Shown here: piece after piece, positions 7,210-14,365 of the stretch
Layout of the letters: each line of letters opens with the position of its first letter
Position numbering within the stretch: the first letter of the stretch is position 1
DNA from: Novosphingobium sp. ERN07
GTDB lineage: Bacteria > Pseudomonadota > Alphaproteobacteria > Sphingomonadales > Sphingomonadaceae
Assembly (NCBI RefSeq): GCF_012641335.1
Contig: NZ_JABAID010000011.1
Coordinates: 62,001-126,000 of the forward strand
Reading direction: 5' to 3'
DNA length: 64,000 nt
Notes under the pieces: generated by a model
What the model was told of the DNA's origin: nothing
Databases searched by the model: none
Seen by the model: the letters and a program-made list of their open reading frames with translations, nothing else
Made by a program: the position numbers and the translations under genes

Positions 7210-10200
7210 ATGCATTCCATCGCATCCGTCCGGTCGTCGAGCGGCGCAGCCGACTATTTCGCGAGCGACAACTACTATACGCCCGAGGAGAACGCGGAAG
7301 CTGGGGTCTGGGGCGGCGAGGGTGCGCGCGCACTCGGACTTGAGGGTCAGGTCGAGCGGGATCAGTTCGAGGGCATCCTCAATGGGCGCCTGCCCGACGG
7401 CGAGATGGTGGGGCAGGTCGAAGGGCGACGCCTGGGTCTCGATCTCACCTTTTCAATGCCCAAGTCCGCTTCGATCCTGGCGCTTGTCAGCGGCGACAGG
7501 CGCATCCTCGATGCGCATCTAGCTGCCGTCAAATCGACCATGTCGCAGCTTGTCGAGAAGCAGTTCGCTGAGAGCCGCAACTACGAGCGCAGCCGCAGCG
7601 GTGAACCCCAGAAGACCGGCAATCTCGTCTATGCCCTGTTCGCCCATGATATGAGCCGCGCGCTCGACCCCCAGGGACACATACATGCCGTGGTCGCCAA
7701 CCTGACCCGCGATCCCAAGGGGACGTGGAAGGCGCTGTGGAATGGCGAGATCTGGAAGAACAACACGACGATCGGCCAGTTCTACCATGCCGCCTTTCGT
7801 GCCCAATTGCAGAAGCTCGGCTACGAGACCGAGGCTGCTGGCAAGCACGGTTCGTTCGAGATCAAGGGCGTCCCCGCCGAAGTCATCAAGGCATTCTCGA
7901 CCCGGGCCAACGAAATCGAGGCCAAGATTGCTGAAACCGGCGCCACCAGCCTTGCGACCAAGAAGCAGATCACGCTCTATACCCGCGATCCGAAACTGGC
8001 GCCCGAGGATCGCGGCGTGTTAGTCGAAGGCTGGCAGCAGCGCGCCGCCGCCCTTCAGTTCGACGGCAAGGATCTGGTGGCCGAAGCCAAGGCACGGGCT
8101 GATGTACAGGCCCGGCCCACGTTCCGCGAAACGGCCACAGCCGCATTCGGCGAAGTCGCCACCCGCATCAACGCGGCGCTGCGCACCCCGAGCCCGCTTG
8201 CAGTGAGCGGGGCGGCCGCCCTCTTCATGCCTGCCGAAACGATCAAGGCCCAGCACGCCACCGCGTCGGCCATCCGTCACCTTTCCGAGCGCGAAGCCGC
8301 TTTCTCGCCGCAGGAGATCCTGGCGAGCGCGCTCGGATTCCAGATCAAGGGACTCGAAGGGGGCGCAGTGGTTCAGCGGATCGGCGAACTCATCCGCGAT
8401 GGCCACCTTATCCCCGGCAAATCGGACCGGCTCGACGGTCATTTCGACCTCGTGACCACGCCTGCCGCATTGGCGATGGAACAGAAGATCCTCGACACGA
8501 TCGACCGGGGGCATGGCGAGGGCCGGGTATTCATGCCACCCGAGACGGCGATGGCCCGGCTGCAGGAGGCTGCGCGCGAACTTGGGCAGACCCGCGCCGG
8601 GGTCGATAGCTGGCAGCTCAACGAAGGCCAGTTGGCCGCGGGAGTGGCGATTCTCTCCGGAGGCGACAGATTCCTCAACATCCAGGGCGTCGCGGGTGCG
8701 GGCAAATCCACCTTGCTCGGCGCACTGGACAAGGTGCTGGACGCAGAAGGGATCAAGCTTGTCGGCCTTGCCTTCCAGAACAAGATGGTTGCCGACCTTC
8801 GCGGAGGCGGAGGCGGAGGCGGAGGCCAGGCCATTTCGGCCGAACAGATGCGCGAGGCGGGGATCGAGGCCTATACGATCGCCCGGTTCCTCAGCACCTA
8901 TGCTTCAGCTGCGGCAGCCGGTTCCGGTGAACGGTTCGATGCGGCCAAGGCGGCCTTAGCCAATACCGTCATCATCACTGACGAGAGCTCCATGGTCTCC
9001 TCGCGTGATATGCTACGCCTGACCACGCTCGCCGAACAACTTGGCGTCGCCAAGGCGCCGTTCATGGGCGACCGCCAGCAATTGTCGGCGATCGAGCAAG
9101 GCAAGATGTTCGCGGTCTCGCAAGCTTCGGGCCAGGCGACCGTGCGGATGGACGAGAACATCCGGCAGAAGAACTCCCCGCTGCTTCTCGCTGTCGCCGG
9201 GCTCTCGAATGAGGGCCATGCCGGCCTCGCGCTCGACATTCTTGCCGCCCACGGCCGGGTCATCGAAGCGGGCCCCGACCACGTCGCCCGCGCCGCCGAG
9301 CTGTGGTTGTCGCTAAGCCCTCAGAAGCGCGAGGCGACCGCGATCTTCACCGCCGGGCGGGACGACCGCGCCGAGATCAACGCGCGGGTCCAGGCGGGGC
9401 TCCTGAAGGAGGGCACGCTCACCGGCGCCGGCGTTGCGCTTACGACGCTCCAAAGCGCGAACGCTACGCGCGAAGAACTGCGTTTTGCCTCGACCTACCG
9501 GGTCGGCCAGGTGCTCGAGGCGCGGATGGATGTGCGCGAGATTGGCCTCAGGCGCGGCGAGTATGAGGTCAGCGAGGTGCGCAAGGATGGCAAGGTCGTG
9601 CTCGAGCGCGATGGCAAACGGAAAGTCATCGATCCCGACCGGATCAACCCCGACCACCGCTTCGACCGGCTCGGGCTCTACGAGCAGAGGCAGATCAGGA
9701 TCCACGACGGCGAGACCGTGTTCTGGCGCGACAAGGACGCAGGCCGCGACATTGCCAAATCGACCTATGCCACGGTGCTCGAGGCTCGCGCCGAAGGAAT
9801 CCGTGTCGAACTGGCCGACAAGCGGCAACTGGTCCTCGCGCCCGGCGACCCGATGCTGCGCCGCCTTGACCTCGGTTATGCGCTCAATGCCCATATGGCG
9901 CAGGGGATGACCAAGCCGGAGGCGATCGAGGTGATCTCGTCTGCGCAGCGCAACCTCGCGACCCAGCGGACCCAGAACGTCCTCAATACGCGCGCGACCG
10001 ACGACATGGTTGTCGTTACCAACAACCTCGATTCCCTTAAGCAGCAGCTTGACCGCACCCCCGGCAACAAGACGTCCGCGCTTGAAGTGACCGGCAAGGT
10101 CGAGGTCGAGCCGCGCCATTCCAATCCGATCGATAGTCGGCAGGTGCCGGAACTGAGAATGAGCCCTGAGCTCAAGGCCAAGCTCGATGCGGTGCTGGGG

Positions 10201-10266
10201 CCTGCGCCCCAAGGCCAGATGCGCCAACTCCCCGTCCCTGAAAAATCGCTGGGGCTCGACCTGTGA
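7210..10266 (+). CDS. traI: MobF-family conjugative relaxase/helicase TraI
   Basis: A 1018-residue relaxase that nicks oriT, stays bound to the 5' end through a tyrosine and unwinds the transferred strand. The TrwC-type relaxase domain occupies about residues 1-290. Candidate nucleophile tyrosines are Y16, Y22 and Y23. The metal-binding histidines are H146, H157 and H159, in HDMSRALDPQGHIHAVV. A RecD-like helicase follows: Walker A GVAGAGKS at residues 493-500, DESSM motif II near 595, and GDRQQL motif III. Length is close to TrwC and much shorter than F TraI. A run of eight glycines (residues 532-539) sits between helicase motifs and is encoded by a perfect hexanucleotide repeat. GTGA couples it to the next gene. 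Confidence 0.94.
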   Translation: MHSIASVRSSSGAADYFASDNYYTPEENAEAGVWGGEGARALGLEGQVERDQFEGILNGRLPDGEMVGQVEGRRLGLDLTFSMPKSASILALVSGDRRILDAHLAAVKSTMSQLVEKQFAESRNYERSRSGEPQKTGNLVYALFAHDMSRALDPQGHIHAVVANLTRDPKGTWKALWNGEIWKNNTTIGQFYHAAFRAQLQKLGYETEAAGKHGSFEIKGVPAEVIKAFSTRANEIEAKIAETGATSLATKKQITLYTRDPKLAPEDRGVLVEGWQQRAAALQFDGKDLVAEAKARADVQARPTFRETATAAFGEVATRINAALRTPSPLAVSGAAALFMPAETIKAQHATASAIRHLSEREAAFSPQEILASALGFQIKGLEGGAVVQRIGELIRDGHLIPGKSDRLDGHFDLVTTPAALAMEQKILDTIDRGHGEGRVFMPPETAMARLQEAARELGQTRAGVDSWQLNEGQLAAGVAILSGGDRFLNIQGVAGAGKSTLLGALDKVLDAEGIKLVGLAFQNKMVADLRGGGGGGGGQAISAEQMREAGIEAYTIARFLSTYASAAAAGSGERFDAAKAALANTVIITDESSMVSSRDMLRLTTLAEQLGVAKAPFMGDRQQLSAIEQGKMFAVSQASGQATVRMDENIRQKNSPLLLAVAGLSNEGHAGLALDILAAHGRVIEAGPDHVARAAELWLSLSPQKREATAIFTAGRDDRAEINARVQAGLLKEGTLTGAGVALTTLQSANATREELRFASTYRVGQVLEARMDVREIGLRRGEYEVSEVRKDGKVVLERDGKRKVIDPDRINPDHRFDRLGLYEQRQIRIHDGETVFWRDKDAGRDIAKSTYATVLEARAEGIRVELADKRQLVLAPGDPMLRRLDLGYALNAHMAQGMTKPEAIEVISSAQRNLATQRTQNVLNTRATDDMVVVTNNLDSLKQQLDRTPGNKTSALEVTGKVEVEPRHSNPIDSRQVPELRMSPELKAKLDAVLGPAPQGQMRQLPVPEKSLGLDL
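8803..8826 (+). repeat. (GGAGGC)x4 tandem repeat inside traI
   Basis: Four perfect GGAGGC units encode eight consecutive glycines just after the FQNKMVADLR segment of the helicase domain. Unit gain or loss keeps the frame and changes only the linker length. Confidence 0.9.
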
Positions 10267-10487
10267 GGACGCGGTTCACCGTTTCGGCCGAGGCGGCAGC
10301 GCGCGTGTTCGACCGCGCGCATTCGACGTTGGTCTGGCTTGCGGTCCTGGTCGTCGTCCTGCCCGAGCCCGCGGTGCGGGGCCTGGCGATCGCAGCGATG
10401 GTCGCGGTGGCCTTGGCGGCGAGCGTCGTCGCCTGCCTTGCCAAAGGCAGCCCCCCTCACCCCCCAGCACCGCAATCTGGAGACTGA
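10263..10487 (+). CDS. Small two-segment membrane protein
   Basis: A 74-residue protein whose GTG start overlaps the traI stop (GTGA), a typical coupled arrangement. Two hydrophobic stretches, about residues 22-36 (STLVWLAVLVVVLP) and 40-60 (LAIAAMVAVALAASVVACLA), predict two membrane helices, followed by a proline-rich tail. No family recognised. Its place behind the relaxase and before further small + strand genes makes it a likely conjugation accessory, with function unknown. Confidence 0.55.
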   Translation: MRTRFTVSAEAAARVFDRAHSTLVWLAVLVVVLPEPAVRGLAIAAMVAVALAASVVACLAKGSPPHPPAPQSGD

Positions 10488-10489
10488 TC

Positions 10490-10693
10490 ATGGCCTATGA
10501 GCATGATGAAATCGGCGACTTCGCCAGCGAGCGCGATGCGCAGGACTGGGCCGAACGCAACAACATCGATCCCACCGATCTCCACTTCCGCGCCCGCGGA
10601 AAGCGGGGTGTCACCCTGAGCGTGCGCCGGTCGGCGCTCGGGGATTCTTCGAAAGCCGACCTCTCGTTCGGTCGCCGAACCGGCTTTTTCTAA
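10490..10693 (+). CDS. Small hypothetical protein
   Basis: A 67-residue protein beginning MAYEHDEIGDF, with GGAG about 7 bp before the ATG. The acidic N-terminal half (EIGDFASERDAQDWAERNNI) is followed by a basic half ending SFGRRTGFF. No domain recognised and no membrane segment. It starts 3 bp after the preceding gene and belongs to the same transcript as traD-traI. Confidence 0.6.
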   Translation: MAYEHDEIGDFASERDAQDWAERNNIDPTDLHFRARGKRGVTLSVRRSALGDSSKADLSFGRRTGFF

Positions 10694-10711
10694 AACCCAA
10701 GGAGTCTGAAG

Positions 10712-11056
10712 ATGAAGCGATATCTCTGCCTGATAGGAGCCATGCTCGCCGCCGCGGCCACCCCTGCCCTGGCCTCGGAAGCTCGGCCCTCAGCGCCGAC
10801 TGCCCCCGCTGCTGCCCAGCGAACTGCCGATCACCAGGCGATGTCCGAACAGGTCCGGCAGGGTCTCGTCCAGTTGCGCGAGACGCTCGAGGCCCGCAAG
10901 CGCGAAGCCAAGCAAAGGGCGACGGCCGCCCAGAATGAAGCCAACGGCCTATGCTCGGACTGTCCCGAGAAGGATGCCGAGGCCCATCACCATTCCGTCA
11001 GCGAAGAGCGCAAGGCCGACTGCCCTGAGTGCACCGACCGCGCGATCTACGCCTGA
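10712..11056 (+). CDS. Exported small protein with two CxxC motifs
   Basis: A 114-residue protein with AAGGAG about 8 bp before the ATG. Residues 1-21 (MKRYLCLIGAMLAAAATPALA) are a clear Sec signal peptide with an AxA-type cleavage site. The mature part has a charged helical middle (VRQGLVQLRETLEARKREAKQ). A C-terminal metal-site-like cluster follows: CSDC, HHH, then CPEC. This suggests periplasmic zinc binding or a disulfide redox role. No family recognised. It lies in the TraI accessory operon. Confidence 0.6.
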   Translation: MKRYLCLIGAMLAAAATPALASEARPSAPTAPAAAQRTADHQAMSEQVRQGLVQLRETLEARKREAKQRATAAQNEANGLCSDCPEKDAEAHHHSVSEERKADCPECTDRAIYA

Positions 11057-11162
11057 TGGGGTGCGGCGCGGTTCGGGCCACCTCCCACCGGACCGCGCCG
11101 CTTTCCCGGCTGCAGCCTTGGCTGACCGTACTGCCGTCACTCTTGAACAAGGAGTTCGTTCG

Positions 11163-11633
11163 ATGAATTCAGTTCCTTCGCGGCTATGCCGGGAGCCTGC
11201 CGTCGGTCTTATCGCTGGGGGGCAGTCCTACGATGCCGAGCTCACCATTGATCGCTGGCAACTCTGCTACTTTGCCGGGCCGGAAGGGATCAGCCTTGGC
11301 GTCGGCGGCAGGCTCGAGATTGGCAGAGCGAGTCCCCGCGTGGTCGAAGTATGGGAAATTCACCTTTGCAACGGGCACGCGACGCAGCGCTACTTCAACA
11401 AATTCCAGGATATTCCCCAAGGTGCAGTCGGTGCTATTGACCTGTCCGATGACCGGGGCGGCGCGATCGTCGTACGGCCAAGCGATCCGGTATTGATCTA
11501 CGAGCTGCTCGAATTGCAGCGCACGCGGCAACTGTCGTTCCATCCTTTTCAGGAACTCAAGTTGCTGATGACGATCGCCGAGACCGATATTGACGACTTT
11601 CTCGCCGTCCATTCGATGCATTTCTACCTCTGA
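11163..11633 (+). CDS. Hypothetical protein
   Basis: A 156-residue soluble protein with AAGGAG about 9 bp before the ATG. It is predominantly beta in the middle (SYDAELTIDRWQLCYFAG, RLEIGRASPRVVEVWEIHL), with a helical C-terminus ending in FLAVHSMHFYL. No motif recognised. The 106-bp gap from the previous gene contains no obvious terminator, so it may be part of the same long transcript. Confidence 0.55.
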   Translation: MNSVPSRLCREPAVGLIAGGQSYDAELTIDRWQLCYFAGPEGISLGVGGRLEIGRASPRVVEVWEIHLCNGHATQRYFNKFQDIPQGAVGAIDLSDDRGGAIVVRPSDPVLIYELLELQRTRQLSFHPFQELKLLMTIAETDIDDFLAVHSMHFYL

Positions 11634-11754
11634 TACCCGGAGTGCACTTAGACAGGAAGCTGTCGTTGGGATTGTCCCTCGTCTCCTGCTAGAGACTTCC
11701 TTGCTTGGAATCGCTCCCGGCAATGCCCCCATCACCTGCGAACCAGTCTTGCCT

Positions 11755-11976
11755 ATGAACCGCCCTGCCCGCTTTACAGCCAACACGATCACCGGAACTC
11801 TTGAGGCCGGCGCTCGAGGGCCGATCATTCGCGACGCGGACGGCGTAGCATGGCGACTGCATTTTGGCGAAGAACCGGTGCCTGATCACCTTGACGGAAA
11901 GGTGAGTGTGCGCGGCAAAATCGTTCAGCCCGACAGGATCGAAGTCGAATTCTGGGCGCCGCTGGGAGGTGAGTGA
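11755..11976 (+). CDS. Small beta-rich hypothetical protein
   Basis: A 73-residue protein starting MNRPARFTANTITGTLE. The pattern of short strands (FTANTITGTLEAG, AWRLHFG, KVSVRGKIVQPDRIEVEFW) looks like a small OB-fold or beta barrel. It resembles the small DUF5818-type proteins of sphingomonads, an assignment from memory and not certain. The frame is open further upstream, but this ATG gives the compact domain. From 11977 to 12221 the DNA is less GC-rich and I see nothing in it. Confidence 0.5.
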   Translation: MNRPARFTANTITGTLEAGARGPIIRDADGVAWRLHFGEEPVPDHLDGKVSVRGKIVQPDRIEVEFWAPLGGE

Positions 11977-12221
11977 TGAATTTCAGTGCGCAAATTTTGG
12001 CCGTCCTCATCAGCTTATTGAACGCTCCGAGTTAAGCCGGGCATTACAACACTGAGGCGACCAGATTGCTTTCACGCAGTCAAACGTCATTTCGATACGA
12101 GCAGATACCTAACTCGCACCATTTCAGAGGCATTATTCGGCAAATTTAACCTGGTGAAATATTGACAGATTTCTCCAATTGAACAATCGTTTGCGTGACA
12201 ATGGGCTTCGGGGGCGCCTAG

Positions 12222-12425
12222 ATGCGAATGCAGCGACTTCTGATCGATCGAAGTACGCTTGACCTGATCGCCGCCGACGCCCAGGACTTCCTGAATGTGC
12301 TCAACGCATCCGGTCTTCATCAGGCTTCAGCAATGATGCTCGGCGTGTTGGAGCAGCTGCAATCCGACCGGGCAAACCTGCCGGAAGAGCGCGGAGACGC
12401 CGCGCAATCCTCCCAGCCTAGCTGA
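12222..12425 (+). CDS. Very small hypothetical protein
   Basis: A 67-residue protein beginning MRMQRLLIDRSTLDLI. It is a mostly helical, amphipathic sequence with an acidic tail and no recognised domain. The upstream Shine-Dalgarno is weak (GGGGGC). It overlaps the 3' end of the convergent GntR-type gene by 8 bp. It may be real but is a low-confidence gene. Confidence 0.4.
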   Translation: MRMQRLLIDRSTLDLIAADAQDFLNVLNASGLHQASAMMLGVLEQLQSDRANLPEERGDAAQSSQPS

Positions 12426-13218
12426 GATTGCCCGCCGGCACGCCGAACGGGATAACTCTGCCGTCCGCACCAGCTTCGCGGGTCCCCTGCCCAAAGACCC
12501 TGCCGTCCAGTTCAAAGGTCGGCGCGAACCGGACGATCGTCGCCACATCGGCTGCCTCCAGATCCGCCAGTGCCTCGATCGCGCCGAGCACGCTCTCGCG
12601 CGAGGAATAGATGTCTTCGCGCATCAACAGGCGCGCCATCGAGGCCGAACGTTCGCCAATGGCAGCCGCGATCTTCTGGTGCATCCGGAAAGACTGTTCG
12701 GCATCGTCGGCCCGCTGCGACCAGGCAATCCGGCGATGAAGCGCGTTGGGAAGCACCATGCGCGCCATATCGGGCATCAGCGTAATGCGGGACATGCGCA
12801 TCACTTCAACATGGAAGCGAAGGTTCTCGAGCACCACGCGTTCAAGCGCCTCGGGATCACCGGGCGATGGTTTGCGGGCCTCCAATGCCAGCGCGCCCAG
12901 CAGCGATATTTCTGCGGCGGTTGCGCGTTCTGCCGCTCGGTATGCGGCGAGTCCCTCGAAATTGGCGCGCATCTCGAAGAGGTCCTCGATCTCTTCACGG
13001 CCCCAGGTGCGCACCGCAAAATCGCTCCGCCCCTGGCGGGTAAGGTAGCCTTCATGAGTGAGCGCATTGAGCACTTCAGCCACCGCGACCGGGCGGCAAG
13101 CATAAACGTCGGCCACGTCCGCCTTGGAAATCGCCTGCCCGGGCAAATAGCGCGCGGACAGGACCCCGAACCTGATTTCGAGGAACATGAGTTCAGAAAG
13201 AGACTGCGCTCTGGTCAA
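12418..13218 (-). CDS. FCD/GntR-family transcriptional regulator
   Basis: A 266-residue protein. Residues 1-75 form a GntR-type winged helix: SELMFLEIRFGVLSARYLPGQAISKADVADVYACRPVAVAEVLNAL, then HEGYLTRQGRSDFAVRTW. Residues 85-215 look like an all-helical FCD ligand-binding domain (EIEDLFEMRANFEGLAAYRAAERAT, then RFHVEVMRM, then HQKIAAAI). FCD regulators sense small organic acids or use a metal site; the ligand is unknown. It is transcribed divergently from a second FCD-like gene at 13352 across 133 bp that contain a dyad element, so cross-regulation is likely. Confidence 0.8.
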   Translation of the reverse strand: MTRAQSLSELMFLEIRFGVLSARYLPGQAISKADVADVYACRPVAVAEVLNALTHEGYLTRQGRSDFAVRTWGREEIEDLFEMRANFEGLAAYRAAERATAAEISLLGALALEARKPSPGDPEALERVVLENLRFHVEVMRMSRITLMPDMARMVLPNALHRRIAWSQRADDAEQSFRMHQKIAAAIGERSASMARLLMREDIYSSRESVLGAIEALADLEAADVATIVRFAPTFELDGRVFGQGTREAGADGRVIPFGVPAGNLS

Positions 13219-13290
13219 CCGACCTCCCTTGTGGACGGGTTCTTGCCCGCCGCATCATTGCAGGCAATCTAGCACAAGATCGATTTGATT

Positions 13291-13321
13291 TCCGAATCCG
13301 GGTGGTTCGGATTATCCGGAT
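13291..13321. promoter_or_regulatory. Dyad operator between the two FCD regulators
   Basis: TCCGAA (13291-13296) and TTCGGA (13306-13311) form an inverted repeat. The arms AATCCG (13295-13300) and CGGATT (13308-13313) give a second, overlapping one. The 8-bp palindrome ATCCGGAT follows at 13314-13321. The region lies in the only intergenic space of the divergent pair, so it is the expected GntR/FCD binding site. Confidence 0.5.
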
Positions 13322-13351
13322 TGCGTTGTCGGAGAGCAATTAGAGGCATCG

Positions 13352-14029
13352 GTGGCGAAACCAAAATTGCCAATCCTGCGAACGATTGCCTGCCCGGCGC
13401 AGGTTGTCTTCGCTTTGCTTCGAGAGCCGCGCAAGCGGCAGCGCTATGACAATCCCGACCACCTTCCTGGCTTTCAGGATCTTACTGAAGGCGATGCGCC
13501 GCGCTTTGCGCAAGAGCTCATCGATCTCGGCCTTGTTGGCCGCGATCACGGCCGCTTTACAATCGTCGACTGGACCATCGAGCGCATTGTCGAGCATCTG
13601 GCGCTTGCCGGATCTATCCAGGCCCTGGCTGCGGCTCAGGTGGCTGCACTGCATGGCAAGGTCGATTTTGCTTACCTTGAAGACATCAACGCGGCGCTCA
13701 AATCCTATGAAGCGCAGGCGGATAACCTGCTGCAAGGCGCCTTTCTCGATTACCAATGGCATCTCGAACTTGTCCGCCTCAGCGGCAACCGGGTGGCCCT
13801 TGCCACTTATGCCAAAGCAATCCCGCCTGCGGTCTGGATCGCCGGAGCGAACTACTTCCAGCTCGAAGAGGCGCGAAGCTCGCTGATCGAGCATGACCGC
13901 CTGGTCGCCTACATGAAGGCCGGGGATACCCTGCGTGCGCGGGACGCCGTGTCGTTTCATGTTGAGGAAGCAGTGATGCAAATTCGCCGCGCAGGGGCGG
14001 CGCGGATCGAGAGTTATCCGGGCACTTAG
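13352..14029 (+). CDS. FCD-domain regulator-like protein, divergent partner
   Basis: A 225-residue protein starting at GTG 13352, with AGAGG about 7 bp upstream. The C-terminal two thirds look like an FCD ligand domain (GAFLDYQWHLELVRLSGN, EEARSSLIEHDRLVAYMKAGDTLRARDAVSFHVEEAV). The first 75 residues hold an incomplete-looking winged helix (RFAQELIDLGLVGRDHGRFTIVDW). It is shorter than usual GntR proteins and may bind DNA weakly or act as a partner of the 266-residue regulator. Such a divergent pair inside a conjugation region suggests control by a host metabolite, which is inference. Confidence 0.65.
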   Translation: MAKPKLPILRTIACPAQVVFALLREPRKRQRYDNPDHLPGFQDLTEGDAPRFAQELIDLGLVGRDHGRFTIVDWTIERIVEHLALAGSIQALAAAQVAALHGKVDFAYLEDINAALKSYEAQADNLLQGAFLDYQWHLELVRLSGNRVALATYAKAIPPAVWIAGANYFQLEEARSSLIEHDRLVAYMKAGDTLRARDAVSFHVEEAVMQIRRAGAARIESYPGT

Positions 14030-14139
14030 ACCCAGGATTTCAGCGCATCGGCGCTGCGAGGGGAGATGGTGCGGACTGCACGCGGGGGCTCGATCTGTTC
14101 CTGGCACATGATTGAAAATTCAGTCCGATTGGGGTAATC

Positions 14140-14361
14140 ATGGCCGGGGCGAGGAGACCCTCGATGGACCATGATCGTTACGGACTGGATGGAATGCCGC
14201 TCTCGTGTCGCGGCGCTGACTGCGATCCCGTCACGGGTATCGCTTTCCCACGGGTGCGCGGAAAAAGTAGCACCGGAATCCCGCATCTCAGGGTAATTCT
14301 CGCAGGTCTGATGCTCGCGTTCATTGGCTTCTTCGCATGGCAGACGCACCTGCTCGGCTGA
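14140..14361 (+). CDS. Small single-pass membrane protein
   Basis: A 73-residue protein (or 65 if MDHDRYG at 14164 is used). It has a hydrophilic N-terminus and one predicted membrane helix near the C-terminus (VILAGLMLAFIGFFAWQTHLL). It ends 4 bp before the convergent end of traG. No family recognised, and evidence for expression is weak because no clear Shine-Dalgarno is seen. Confidence 0.4.
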   Translation: MAGARRPSMDHDRYGLDGMPLSCRGADCDPVTGIAFPRVRGKSSTGIPHLRVILAGLMLAFIGFFAWQTHLLG

Positions 14362-14365
14362 AGGC

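Noticed and set aside
12087..12320. Possible 77-codon - strand gene
   Set aside because: Overlaps the better-looking + strand small gene at 12222 and lacks a start signal and known motif.
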